Assembly: GCF_004011695.2 (NCBI RefSeq)
Contig: NC_082408.1
Location: forward strand, 1,287,501 to 1,351,500
Reading direction: 5' to 3'
DNA length: 64,000 nt
DNA from: Ascochyta rabiei
Lineage: Eukaryota > Ascomycota > Dothideomycetes > Pleosporales > Didymellaceae
In this document: piece by piece, positions 1-10,363 of the stretch
How positions within the stretch are numbered: the first letter of the stretch is position 1
Layout of the letters: each line of letters starts with the position of its first letter
Notes under the pieces: model-generated
What the model was told of the DNA's origin: nothing
What the model saw: the letters and a program-made list of their open reading frames with translations, nothing else
The model's database searches: none
Made by a program: the position numbers and the translations under genes

Positions 1-885
1 GCGGTGCGTGTCCAACGCTCTCGGCCCGGGCTTTGCAGCGCCGGCAGGGCCGATGTATGAGTCGTACTCTCTTGGAAACCGCCGGTCGTCGCGGTCCCTC
101 CTATCAAACTCGCGTTCATCGCGAAGATCACGGTCTCGTCGTATAGGCGATCGACTGCGCGGCCTGTACGAGCGATCTGGGGGCCGGTCACGCGGATCGT
201 GGTGCCGATCCCGGTCGTCAGGGTGGAAAGGTCTCCCTCGCCCGCCAAAGTCCCTTCCACCTCGCCCCCGCCCAATTCCACTGCCGCGGTAGGAGGAGCC
301 TGTGCCAAGCAGGGGAGGGTCTGGGAAGGTTGAGCCTGCGGACGGTGGGCCGTCGCGAGAGTTGCGTCGGGCCCGGCTGACATCGAGGTCACGCGGGGGG
401 AAGTCTCTCTGATCGCGGGCATCTCGGAGGTCTCGAATGGGCGAGCGTCGCGGTGGTGGAGTTGGACGTCTTTCTCTTCGATCGCGATCGAATTCTCGGT
501 CACGATCTCGGTCACGGTCACGGTCAGCCCTCCAGGAATTGTGCGTGTTGGTCATGGGAGGCGCAGGCCCGCTACTGAGTGGCGGCGCGTCTCGCAAAGG
601 CGTGGGCTCACCCCTACTCGGAAATCCTCTCCCTCGGCCATCGCGAGGCGTTGGAGGGGCGCCTAGAGGGCCTCCCGTAGCAGGGCCACGTGGTGCATCG
701 GCGAGCGACTTTGGACCCCGGGGCACGTCTCGCGGCGGGAAACCACCCGACTCGGGGTTAGGCCTCACGGTGTCATCAGTCCTTGGGGGGTATCCGCCGC
801 CGAAGTTGGAAGGTCTGCGGTCGCGGTATGGCGGCGACCTGTCTCGTCCGTTTCTGTTGCTGTCCGGATATCGATACGAGGACAT
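1..885 (-). CDS. SNT1/NCoR-like corepressor, N-terminal part (partial)
   Basis: The minus strand is open from an ATG at 885 down to the window edge (295 codons), so the gene is cut at its 3' side. The start is well supported: the context is GCCACCATG and an in-frame stop lies just upstream at 904-906. The protein is disordered and rich in Arg, Asp, Pro and Gly, with RD dipeptide runs, an SRARRNSRDG motif, an RGSGIGRGRGG box and YRPRSRSPIRRDRD. From memory of fungal proteomes this order of motifs resembles the N-terminus of the fungal Myb/SANT corepressor Snt1, a subunit of the Set3 histone deacetylase complex; the SANT domains would lie outside the window. The identity is an inference from low-complexity sequence and could be another RNA- or chromatin-associated RD-rich protein. 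Confidence 0.6.
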   Translation of the reverse strand, partial: MSSYRYPDSNRNGRDRSPPYRDRRPSNFGGGYPPRTDDTVRPNPESGGFPPRDVPRGPKSLADAPRGPATGGPLGAPPTPRDGRGRGFPSRGEPTPLRDAPPLSSGPAPPMTNTHNSWRADRDRDRDRDREFDRDRRERRPTPPPRRSPIRDLRDARDQRDFPPRDLDVSRARRNSRDGPPSAGSTFPDPPLLGTGSSYRGSGIGRGRGGRDFGGRGRPFHPDDRDRHHDPRDRPPDRSYRPRSRSPIRRDRDLRDEREFDRRDRDDRRFPREYDSYIGPAGAAKPGPRALDTHR

Positions 886-2001
886 GGTGGCAGCTTGAGA
901 TTCTAGGGTCGAGCTTGAGTAACCGCGGCATGGGCGTGATTGGGTTCCAAGGTTGTTGCGTGTCGGGATTGCGTGGCGCGTGGATCTGTAAGAGCGCTGG
1001 TGTTGGGAGCCGGAGTGTGGTGAGGCTATGAGGACAGAGAAGAGCTGGGCAGTTCGTAGGGCTGGCAGATCCTTGTGGGAGCAAATAGCTGTGTGTCGAG
1101 AAGAGAGAAGGGGCGTCGTCGGTACCGTTCCCGTTGTTGATGTTGACGTTGATGTTGACGTTGATATTGACGTAAGTAACGTGGTCGAACTTGACGGAGC
1201 CGCTAGCGCGCGCACGGACTCGAACCACGATCCGCTTGTGCGCTTGTGCCGTGTGCCTTGTGCGCTTGTACGCTTGTGGAACCCAAGGCAGGCTCGGCGG
1301 AATCTCAGCTGCTGGCCTTTTCACGCCTTGCGAGGTCGTCTGGGGTCAATGAGGGCGGCCAGCGACAGCCGGCTATCGAGACGAGGCGGCAAGCGCTGCT
1401 GGGCTGTAGGTGACGCCTGGAGGCGTGCAGCGGCAGTGCAGTGAGCGGGCCGCAGGCCAGATAGAGATGTGCTTCGCTCCCGTTGACGTGGCGCTGCGTT
1501 CCTTTGTGCGTGGGTGGCCGCGAGCACGTGAGGAGTGGTCCAGATAGCAAGAGGCAAAGGGTCCAGAGGGGGGCTAGCCAGAGGGCGCGCAGATGGATGG
1601 CATGGTGCCTGGGGGAGGATCGCTGTCGCAGGACGTGAGTGTGTGATGGAGAACAACGGGACCAGGACACGAGAACGAGGATTCAGAGCACGCCCGCAGC
1701 GCAATGACGGCGGTGCAAGGCCAAAACGGCGGCCCCTGCGGGTCGGTGCATCCATCAAATGGAAGGAGGATAGCGCGCTTGCCGAGACAGGGCGCTGATT
1801 GGATGTGGATTCGAGATTCGGAGTGAATTGCGGGCTGGAACAGGCCTAGCCACAGCGCATGCAGGTGAGCCGTGTGCTGGAGTGGCAGAAGACACAGCCG
1901 CGTTTCGAGAGCAGCACGCACGGCCGTGGCCTGGGCTGCCCGCGGAGGGCGCTGAGAGAAGACAAGGTCAGACGCTGATGGCCGTCGACGACTTTTGAGA
2001 G

Positions 2002-2056
2002 AGCACAGGACTGCACAGGACTGCACAGGACTGCACAGGACTGCACAGGACTGCAC
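2002..2056. repeat. 10-bp tandem repeat, about five copies
   Basis: The unit GCACAGGACT is repeated head to tail without visible sequence variation. It lies upstream of the deoxyhypusine synthase gene and is non-coding as far as I can see. Confidence 0.85.
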
Positions 2057-2205
2057 CGCACCGCAGGCTAGCGAGGGCTGACGAGCGCCGGCGAGGGCTG
2101 ACGAGGGGGCTCCAGCCTCCAGGGCCGGCGCGTCGTGAGTGCGATCGACTGCCCTAGCCTAGATGGTCTCGTAGTGGCTCTCCCACTGCTCGGTACCCGG
2201 TGCAG

Positions 2206-2280
2206 GGGTCATGGTCCTGGTCCTAGTCACGGTCCTGGTCACGGTCCTGGTCACGGTCACGGTCATGGTCATGGTCATGT
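2206..2280. repeat. GGTCAY-type hexamer microsatellite
   Basis: An imperfect array of GGTCAC, GGTCAT and GGTCCT hexamers lies about 200 bp upstream of the deoxyhypusine synthase start codon, within its presumed promoter or 5' leader. Confidence 0.8.
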
Positions 2281-2472
2281 GGGGTCGGCCGGGCGCCAAC
2301 TTCAGAATCTGCAAGGCAGCAGATTGTGTGCCACCGTAAGCACACACAGTACTTGAGCATTGGCACGCGGGCTCTGCTGGCGAACCGACATCGCGACGCG
2401 TCCACAGCAGCCATTGCAGCACCTGCAGCACTTGCAGCCGCCTGCGCTTGGTGCGACTCTGCGGCACACGTC

Positions 2473-3766
2473 ATGTCGCCCGTCAACGAGGCTGCAGCCC
2501 CGTCTGGTGCCACCGATGCCGTCTTGAAGCCCTCGGCGCCCGTGCCCGAGGGTGCCAAACAGGTGCACGGCATCGACTTCAACGACTATGCAGGCCGCAG
2601 CATCACCGTCGACGAGCTCGTCGCCGGGTATGCGACCATGGGCTTCCAGGCCACCTCGGTCGGCGAAGCCGTGCGCATCATCAACGACATGGTGAGTCCG
2701 AGTCCGAGTCCGAGTCCGAGTCTTTGTTGCGCGCGCTGCACCTCGTTGTTCCTGTCGTCCTTGTGGCTTTGCTTGCCGCCGAGCCCAGGCTAGCCGTGCA
2801 GCGGACAGGGAGGGACACGCCTCAGCCGGAAATAGCACCGCGACACCATCGTCTCGTCTTACCCACGCTCATGCGTCTCGTCTGGCGCTGCCTGCTAACC
2901 GGTGACAGCGCGCATGGAGGGACCCAGACACCAACGACGGCACCACCATCTTCCTGGGATACACATCCAACCTCATCTCCTCCGGCCTCCGCGAAACACT
3001 GCGCTACCTGGTCCAGCACAAGCACGTCTCTGCCATTGTCACCACAGCTGGTGGTGTTGAGGAAGACTTGATCAAATGCCTAGCTCCCACGTACCTGGGA
3101 GCCTTCTCCACGCCCGGCGCAGGGCTGCGTGCCAAGGGCATGAACAGGATAGGCAACCTCGTGGTGCCCAACAGCAACTACTGCGCCTTCGAAGATTGGG
3201 TCGTGCCCATCCTCGACACCATGCTCGAGGAGCAGGAAGCGAGCAAGAAGACCGAAGAGCCCCTGCACTGGACGCCCAGCAAGATGATCCACCGCCTGGG
3301 CAAGGAAATCAACGACGAGCGCTCCGTCTACTATTGGGCCTGGAAGAACGACATTCCCGTCTTCTGCCCAGCCCTGACCGACGGCAGTCTTGGCGACATG
3401 CTGTATTTCCATACCTTCAAAGCATCACCAGAGCAGCTGCGCGTCGACATTGTGGAAGACATCCGCAAGATCAACACCATTGCCGTGCGAGCCAAGAGGA
3501 CGGGCATGATCGTGCTGGGCGGAGGCATCGTCAAGCACCACATCGCCAACGCCAACCTGATGCGCAATGGAGCAGAGAGCGCTGTGTACGTCAACACGGC
3601 CCAGGAGTTCGACGGGAGCGACGCAGGAGCGAGACCCGACGAGGCCGTCAGCTGGGGCAAGATCAAGCTGGACGGCGACAGTGTCAAGGTGTACGCAGAA
3701 GCTACCGTTGTATTCCCACTCATCGTGGCTGCGACGTTTGCGAGCGCGCAGCGGACAGAGAGATGA
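2473..3766 (+). CDS. deoxyhypusine synthase
   Basis: Exons 2473-2691 and 2909-3766 encode 358 residues, the normal length for the enzyme. The product transfers the aminobutyl group of spermidine, in an NAD-dependent reaction, to one lysine of eIF5A, the first step of hypusine synthesis in the cytosol. Recognisable blocks are [44 protein letters not shown] and the C-terminal SWGKI, whose Lys324 corresponds to the catalytic lysine of the family; the ending [19 protein letters not shown] is also typical. The 217-nt intron (2692-2908, GTGAGT..GACAG, branch-like GCTAAC) is long for this window and contains a CCGAGT repeat just after the donor. An upstream in-frame ATG at 2326 would add 49 low-complexity residues; I chose 2473 because family homology starts soon after it. 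Confidence 0.96.
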
Positions 3767-4597
3767 AACGTAGAAACGCAACTACGACGCGTGACTCCAC
3801 GCCACTGTGCAATCCCTCGATATAGAACGGTCAAAGTGATTCTGCCTATGGTGACTTTGGTGTTTTTGGTGACTTTGGTGACTTTGGTGCCTTTAGTGAC
3901 TTTAGCACGGCGTTAGGTGGATGCGGGAGCTGCAGGGGAAGGCGCGGTGGGCTCCACTTCCCTCTTAGGCTCAACCCAGTAAGGTGCGCATCAACCTAGC
4001 AAGTGTGGAGCTTAGGCAATCGATAGAGAGGAGCTCCAGCTAAAGGCGGCCTCCAGAGTCATGATCACGACACTGTGCAGCCTGGAGGCCATGAGTCAAC
4101 AGCACGACCAGGTAAGGCGACAAGGGCGACAAGGGCGACAAGTCGCGTCAAAGGGCTCGACGATAACAACGAGGGCGCCAACCAGCAGCAAGCGCCACAA
4201 TGCGCGGGGGCCCGGATACCTCCTCACGGCTTAGCTTGCCGCCTCACTGTGCGTCAACCAACAGCTGCCTGCAGCTACGGGCTCACAGGCTTAACCCCAG
4301 CCACGCCCGTGATTGTTTCCTCGTGCTGTTGGCATTGACTCGGACAGCTCTCTCTCCATCCATTTCTGTCTGAGCTTCATCCTTGGCCATCTCGTACAGC
4401 AGCAGCGCAGCAGCCTTGTCAGCATCTGCCATAGCTCCGCGACAACCACAGCGCAAGCCAAACAGCTGCCTGCATATATTTGTCGTACATGATTTCGCTG
4501 AGAGACTCGGCTGCTTCGCCTTGCTCTGCAAGCACCCCCTATTCATCGTCGTCGAGAGCCGCTTCTTGGTTACACATGCACCATCTTCATCTTAGCT
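3767..4597. other. intergenic region, deoxyhypusine synthase to MATH/RING gene
   Basis: No gene is supported. A degenerate array of GGTGACTTT units occupies about 3849-3905, and short GACAAGGGC repeats occur near 4111-4140. The last few hundred bases should hold the promoter of the downstream gene. Confidence 0.6.
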
Positions 4598-7500
4598 ATG
4601 AGCGTCAGCATTGAGCACTCGCTGCACCTACCAACTTCACATACCTTTCTTACTCCTTCACCCCCACCGAACCCCCTCCATCATGCGCAAATGCCAGCCT
4701 CACCGCCACCACCGCCACCACCAGTCGACGCCCACATGAGCTCATCAGCGCCCACATTACCGCCTCCCGGCCAGAGACACGACCGGCACGATGCAGAGAT
4801 GCAGAATAGAGAGAATTCGGCAAACGGACCGACGCAATTCGAACATGCCTCCACGGAAGCCGTCGAGCCCTCAAACACCACAGTTTCTGTCCAGGTCGCG
4901 GCCGTCGACGACGACGACACTATGGACACAACGCCCGACACAGACCAGCAGCTTGTGCTACCAACTGGCTCACCTATCCAGGCAAATACCCCTGCTGAGC
5001 AGCCACCCTCACTCGGAGCAATCGGTGCTGTGAGAGAAGAAGCAGACATCAGCATACAGACTGAGCCAGCAACTGCCACTGATGACGTGGTAAGTGCTAC
5101 AGAAGTACGCCCGCCTTCAGTGACTGATAATGAGCAAACACAGACCGAGAGCGTGCCTCAGATTGTCCCTCCACCCTTCTTCGAGACAGACCTACAGCCA
5201 CCACCTCCGCCGCCGCCGCCTGTCGAGCCTGCAGAATCCGAGTCCGACTCCTCAGAAGACGAAGATGGCAGGCAGCCATGGCGCCCAATACAAGAAGACG
5301 ATTCTTTCCCGGATGAGGCCGAGTTGAAAGAGATTGAGGCTTCCCCAGAGCAGAGTGCTTTGGACCATGAGTACTGGGAAAACCGCGCATTCTTGCCTGT
5401 GGAGGAGCCCGAATACACCGTCGGCGTCAGTGGTCGCATCGATTGGACGATAGAAGCCTACAATGGAACCCGCGAACAACCCAATCGTGACATCGTCATG
5501 AAGTCAGAAGTTGTCACAATTGGGGGGCATCAGTGGCAGATCAAGTTTTATCCTCGCGGCAATGACTCAGACTATCTGAGTGTCTACCTGGAATGCCTCA
5601 GCGTCGTCGATCCAGCAGCGAAGGAGAAGGAGGGCCGCGTCGATTCGGTGGCTAAGACGGGCACCGAGGAAGCGGCTGGCGAGGACATTCCAACAGATCC
5701 ACCAGTGCAACCCATCACTGTCGAACATCAACATACACCTCTGCCGCTCTTGGAATCCAAGCAGGTACCAAAGCGAAAAAGTGTTGCTGCACAGGTTTCA
5801 GTCGTCATGTACAACCCCACTGAGCCTCGCGTGAACTACTCGAGGACTGCACTGCATCGTTTCTGCAAGGGCTCGCCCGACTGGGGTTGGACAAGATTCC
5901 ATGGCCCCTACTATGAGATTCATCTTCGCCAACCAGGCCAGCGACAGGCGCTTCTCCGCGACGATAAGCTCGCTTTCACCGCCTACATTCGCACCATCAA
6001 AGACGAGACCGACTGTCTGTGGGAACATCACAGCCGAGAGAACCCTTGGGACAGCTTTGCAATGACTGGGCTGCAAGCAATCATGCTTGGCGAAGATGCC
6101 AGCGCTCCTGGTGGGAACATGATTTCTGCAGTTGCAGCCTGGATGTTGTTCAAGCCGTTCAGGAAGCTGCTGTACAGCGTTCATGTACCGGATCTGGAGG
6201 AAGAACCGTTCGCTCATCCTAAGCCTTTGCTCAGCGCTTTGCAAAAGGCGTTGTACATGCTCCGGACGCAAGCAGTTCCAGGAGCTGGTGCTGTAGCGCT
6301 GGATGACGTACTTGACGCACTTGAGTGGTATGGCATACACGAACGCATCGACAAGCTGGATGTCATTGAAACATGGGAGGTATTGCGTGCCAAGCTTGAA
6401 GAGGAACTGCACGCGACGTCTGAAGCTGCTGCTTTCAAAGCCATGTGTGGCCCGGAGCGACACTACAGGACTGGCATTCCCAGTTATCGTGTGCCTGTGG
6501 TTGGTGTCGAGAGCATGCAAGACGCAATCGACAAATCGACCGACTTCATCGCACCTGATCAAGACGCTCCACAGCTTTTGACAATTGAGATGGACCGCCA
6601 AGAATTCGACTCAAAAACACGCTCATACGTGAAGCTACTCAACAGGGTTCCTTTGGACGATCATGTCCGAGTGGGCACGGTGCAATACACGCTCTACGGT
6701 TTTATTGTCCACAAACAAACACTCCAGTCGTATGTGTACCAGCCAATCCTAAGGCCGGAGGGACCAGGGTCAAGATGGTACAGCTACTCGGACAGCAAAG
6801 ATGAAAACCGCGTCACATGCCTTACCACGAAACAAGCTGTGGGTGCGCATGAGGGTAAGACTGGAACCGGTCGGATCTTCGGAAACGACGCTGTCGCATA
6901 CATTGCCCTGTATGCACGTGAAGATACAACCAACTACGCATTCAAGACAAGCGCCGAGTCTGAGCAGTGGACAGTACCCAAGCGGATACCAATCGAGGTA
7001 GAAAAGAATAGAAAGTCGAGCACCATCGACGCGTTGCCTCCGCCGCCACCGACCGATGAGCCAGCTGCGTCATCTGACAGTAAAGAAAAATCTCCAAATG
7101 AGGAAAATGAGGAGTTGGCAGAAGCTGCTGATTTCCAAGTCGTTGACTCTAGGTGCTTTCTCCAGCATGAAGGTCCCGGGACCTTTGATGCCTACGACTG
7201 GAAGAGCATTGCACACAGCGCCAACACTGTTCGTACGATTCAGCTATCACGCAAAGATAGTTGCGAAGAAATTCGCAGCAAGCTCGCTTCAGTCATGAAT
7301 GATGTGGAAGATCCTCGACAGATCAAGTTCTGGTTCTTGGATCCATTGCGGGGCTCCCAAGATCGCCCGAACCTTTTGAGTACCGGTAAGATGGAATACT
7401 CCAGCGGCAGCCATGAACGCTACACGTTGCTGAAGGACTGGAGGTTTGACCAAAAATTTTTTGCCTGCCGCCGCTTGTGGGTGCACATCATCAACTATAC

Positions 7501-8803
7501 GGATCTGCCACCACTACCTCAGGAGGAGGGAACGATTCATGAGTCCGAAGAAGTATCATCACTGACAGCCAACAACGGTGGCATCGTGGTTGATGTTGAG
7601 CCTGAGACAAACCTTTCGCCGCAGGGTGTTGCTACACGCTCGGAGGACACGCCTATGAGTGAACCCGATGAACCTGATCCGCAAGCGATGATGCCTCAAC
7701 GGTCGAGACCGCAAACACCAATCTCCGCGCCTTCGAATAATATCGAACGCACTGAGGAAGCAATGATTGTAGATGTTACCGTCGAGCCGATAGCCACCGG
7801 ACCTTTTGTGGTCGACCCTCCCGTGGTGCCTCACGATACTGAAATGGGTGGTATACAAGATGAGCTACCTCCTCCGCCACCACCGCCATTTGATCCAGCG
7901 AACGGTCCCCTACCACCACCTCCAGCGCCTGTAGAACGTGCACCCAGCCGAGAGTCCCCAGTAGATGAAATCTATTTCTTCCTGAAATTCTTCAACCCAG
8001 ACAAGCAGATGCTGGAGGCTCGCGGCACTTACGTAGTCAAGAAGTCTGCCAGGGTGGACGAGACCCTCGTCACCTGCCTTGGCCTGCCCATGGAAGACAA
8101 GAAGAAGATTGAGATCTGGGAAGAAGAAGATCTGACCACCCTCCGTTCAATCAAAAACCGACGTTCCTTCCTCCAGGTCGATTTGCACAACACGTCGGTT
8201 ATCATTGTAGCCATGCCTCAAACAAGCGAGCAACGCAGCATTCTCGCAGCCCGCGCTGCGTTCGCAGACCCGCACTCATTTCTTACCTACCGCGCATTCG
8301 CCCGCAACTTCCCCTCCCGCCTCAATGGCCATGTTACATACAACTATTTCTCGTCTGAGTACTACAAAGGCGAGATTAAGAATGGGCATCGTCACGGTCA
8401 CGGGAATATGTTCTACCACAGCGGCGCAACGTACGAAGGCAGCTTCCAGCTCGGGCAACGCCACGGTCACGGTCTCTTCACGTTTCAGAACGGCGATACT
8501 TACGACGGTGAGTGGGTGGAAGACCAACAACACGGCTCTGGAACATTTACAGAAGCCGCGACGGGTAATACCTACGTAGGCGGGTGGAGGAACGACAAGA
8601 AGTTCGGCGAAGGCGTCACGCACTGGAAGAACGCACAGGAGGCGGAGCGCTTATGTCGTATCTGCTGGGACGATGCGGCAGATGCAGCGTTCTATGATTG
8701 TGGACATGTGGTCGCCTGCTTACAATGCGCGAGGGAGGTCCAGAACTGTCCGGTTTGCAGGAAGAGGGTGCTTTGCGCAATGAAGCTCTACTACGTGGCA
8801 TAA
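4598..8803 (+). CDS. MATH – inactive USP-like – UBL-like – MORN – RING multidomain protein
   Basis: One uninterrupted exon encodes 1401 residues. In order: a disordered, proline-rich acidic N-terminus (1 to about 270); a MATH domain (from about 280, with RIDWTIEAYN, GGHQWQIKFYPRGN and DYLSVYLECL); a region aligning with a USP7/Ubp15-type ubiquitin hydrolase (about 490-740); two USP7-tail-like ubiquitin-fold regions (about 850-960 and 1120-1215); three MORN repeats (about 1248-1340, YxGEIKNGHRHGHG type); and a C-terminal IAP/MULAN-like RING (C1353 to about 1389, CRICW..CGHVVACLQCA..CPVCRKRV). Where USP7 has its Cys box, this protein has GGNMISAVAAWMLF, and the His box reads HKQTLQSYVYQP, so it should not hydrolyse ubiquitin. 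Fungal relatives are usually annotated 'MATH and UCH domain protein'. A ubiquitin-ligase or scaffold role is inferred from the RING. Confidence 0.85.
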   Translation: MSVSIEHSLHLPTSHTFLTPSPPPNPLHHAQMPASPPPPPPPVDAHMSSSAPTLPPPGQRHDRHDAEMQNRENSANGPTQFEHASTEAVEPSNTTVSVQVAAVDDDDTMDTTPDTDQQLVLPTGSPIQANTPAEQPPSLGAIGAVREEADISIQTEPATATDDVVSATEVRPPSVTDNEQTQTESVPQIVPPPFFETDLQPPPPPPPPVEPAESESDSSEDEDGRQPWRPIQEDDSFPDEAELKEIEASPEQSALDHEYWENRAFLPVEEPEYTVGVSGRIDWTIEAYNGTREQPNRDIVMKSEVVTIGGHQWQIKFYPRGNDSDYLSVYLECLSVVDPAAKEKEGRVDSVAKTGTEEAAGEDIPTDPPVQPITVEHQHTPLPLLESKQVPKRKSVAAQVSVVMYNPTEPRVNYSRTALHRFCKGSPDWGWTRFHGPYYEIHLRQPGQRQALLRDDKLAFTAYIRTIKDETDCLWEHHSRENPWDSFAMTGLQAIMLGEDASAPGGNMISAVAAWMLFKPFRKLLYSVHVPDLEEEPFAHPKPLLSALQKALYMLRTQAVPGAGAVALDDVLDALEWYGIHERIDKLDVIETWEVLRAKLEEELHATSEAAAFKAMCGPERHYRTGIPSYRVPVVGVESMQDAIDKSTDFIAPDQDAPQLLTIEMDRQEFDSKTRSYVKLLNRVPLDDHVRVGTVQYTLYGFIVHKQTLQSYVYQPILRPEGPGSRWYSYSDSKDENRVTCLTTKQAVGAHEGKTGTGRIFGNDAVAYIALYAREDTTNYAFKTSAESEQWTVPKRIPIEVEKNRKSSTIDALPPPPPTDEPAASSDSKEKSPNEENEELAEAADFQVVDSRCFLQHEGPGTFDAYDWKSIAHSANTVRTIQLSRKDSCEEIRSKLASVMNDVEDPRQIKFWFLDPLRGSQDRPNLLSTGKMEYSSGSHERYTLLKDWRFDQKFFACRRLWVHIINYTDLPPLPQEEGTIHESEEVSSLTANNGGIVVDVEPETNLSPQGVATRSEDTPMSEPDEPDPQAMMPQRSRPQTPISAPSNNIERTEEAMIVDVTVEPIATGPFVVDPPVVPHDTEMGGIQDELPPPPPPPFDPANGPLPPPPAPVERAPSRESPVDEIYFFLKFFNPDKQMLEARGTYVVKKSARVDETLVTCLGLPMEDKKKIEIWEEEDLTTLRSIKNRRSFLQVDLHNTSVIIVAMPQTSEQRSILAARAAFADPHSFLTYRAFARNFPSRLNGHVTYNYFSSEYYKGEIKNGHRHGHGNMFYHSGATYEGSFQLGQRHGHGLFTFQNGDTYDGEWVEDQQHGSGTFTEAATGNTYVGGWRNDKKFGEGVTHWKNAQEAERLCRICWDDAADAAFYDCGHVVACLQCAREVQNCPVCRKRVLCAMKLYYVA

Positions 8804-10363
8804 TCACAACGCGAAGTCGACAGCGGTAAAGACTCAGACATTGGTGGGATGAAATCAGGGTCCTTGGTGGATGAATACGGAGTACAGCAACTGGGGCATG
8901 GTAGCCGGTGTTCATGATTTTCTCATCTTCTCTCCCTCTCTCTTTGAACCATGTTCTTGCAAGGTCTCACGTAGCTGCTGTTCGTGATCCCGTCACTCCA
9001 TAGCATGGTGTCTGGTGTACTGCAACACAATCAACCTCCCTCACTCAATACCGTTCCTTTCAATCGTGCAAAGTGGAGGAAGTTATAGTGGCTCTGCAAT
9101 GATATGAGGATGTCTCCCTAGTCTGCTACATACAGCACGCGGACGATACGAATGGAAGGGCTGAAGATATCTTACCTGATGTGCTCGATTGCTATCACAT
9201 TCTTCAGGTGATGCAAAGACCCTCGCGTCAGACAGCAGAATTAGAGAGACGCTCAAGTGAGGTGAAAATCATATTGACCGGTGCGAGACCTGCTTGCACT
9301 GCTTTGTCTGGCGTTGCTGAAGGGACTTGCATGAATCCTGGCTTGGGGGGGGGGGGGGTTGAGGAGAACCAGCTTTATTGAGAATATCTTTCTTTGGTGG
9401 ATTCTCAAATCCGTGGCTCGTACTGGATTTGTAACGGACTTTGTGCACAGGCACGAGGAGAGGTTGTGAACATGTAGCGCGAGATCGAACGCTTGAAGGA
9501 CTCCTCGGCTTTCCGGACTACATTGACACATTGCCCCGTTACGGAATCATCTCAGCATGCTTTCCGGACCAATTTTGAGCCGCCGGGTAAGGGCGAGGAG
9601 GCTTGGGACGGCGGTTTTCTTCTGTAGACGGCTTGACTTGTCTCTGATTGGTCTGCAGTGTCGATTGGATTTGGAATCGTGTTCAGAGAGGGGTTTGGCG
9701 CTGGAGACACGAAAGATGGGGCTGTGAGAAGCGAGATTTGGGAGAGTATAAACATTTGTATTGGGACGAGACGAGAGGTCGGGTGGATGAGGCACGGGCT
9801 GTCATGGAGAAGGCTGAACGACGACGATGCGGTTAATGGTAACATAGCGTTTCTGTCGCCTACCGCAAAATCTGCAAGATGCTAGGTCAGCGAACACATC
9901 TAATTTAGTGATTTTCGCTTGCATTTCTCCCTATGATGTTAAGCGAAGTAGCACTTTCGCAGTTCCTGAGCAGCTGCGTTTTGGCTGCAGAGCTTGAGCT
10001 CACGATAATGCTCGTTTAAGCCACAGTAGGGGAGCCTCAAATTCACCCAACCCAGTACGTAAGGCCTCAAAATACTCTCTGAGGTATCAAAAAGTGTGCA
10101 TGGCCCAAACCTATCAGTCCTTGATGAGCTTGGACAGCAAAGACACGCTTCTTACATACTGCCATATGTACGGAGGTATGCACTGCAACCTTCAGCGTGG
10201 AAGAGCGAAGCAACCGGCCCGTGCTCAAGCTAGCAGCTTATATAAGCGCCCACGCAAGCGGCCGCTTCAAAAGGCCACGGCTTGCTTAAACCATTCTTTC
10301 AGGCAGCACTCGCTGTCCTCAGACACCGCCACTAACACACTCAACTCGTAGCTGTGCTTCACA
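8804..10363. other. intergenic region with a 14-nt G homopolymer and derlin promoter
   Basis: No coding gene is supported in this 1.5-kb stretch; the small ORFs on both strands lack start context and family resemblance. A run of 14 G lies at 9345-9358. The 3' part is the promoter side of the derlin gene. Confidence 0.6.
10239..10246 (+). promoter_or_regulatory. TATA-box-like element upstream of derlin gene
   Basis: The sequence TATATAAG lies about 120 bp before the derlin start codon and is followed by a CT-rich leader (TTCTTTCAGGCAGCACTCG), a common arrangement for fungal core promoters. No transcript data confirm the start site. Confidence 0.4.

Larger units (their letters stand above)
886..2472. 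other. divergent intergenic region with several short tandem repeats
   Basis: This is the shared upstream region of the minus-strand SNT1-like gene and the plus-strand deoxyhypusine synthase gene. I see no convincing gene. It carries an array of GTTGAC/GTTGAT units near 1135-1172, a decamer array ACTGCACAGG at about 2002-2056 (five copies), a GCGAGGGCTGACGAG duplication near 2074-2105, and a GGTCAY/GGTCCT array at about 2206-2280. Short ORFs here are GC-rich and lack splice or start support. Confidence 0.6.

Noticed and set aside
8..898. Two plus-strand ORFs rich in SR dipeptides, like an SR splicing factor
   Set aside because: They are mirror images of the minus-strand RD-rich coding sequence, which has a perfect start context and continues through both; SR on one strand is the expected shadow of RD on the other.
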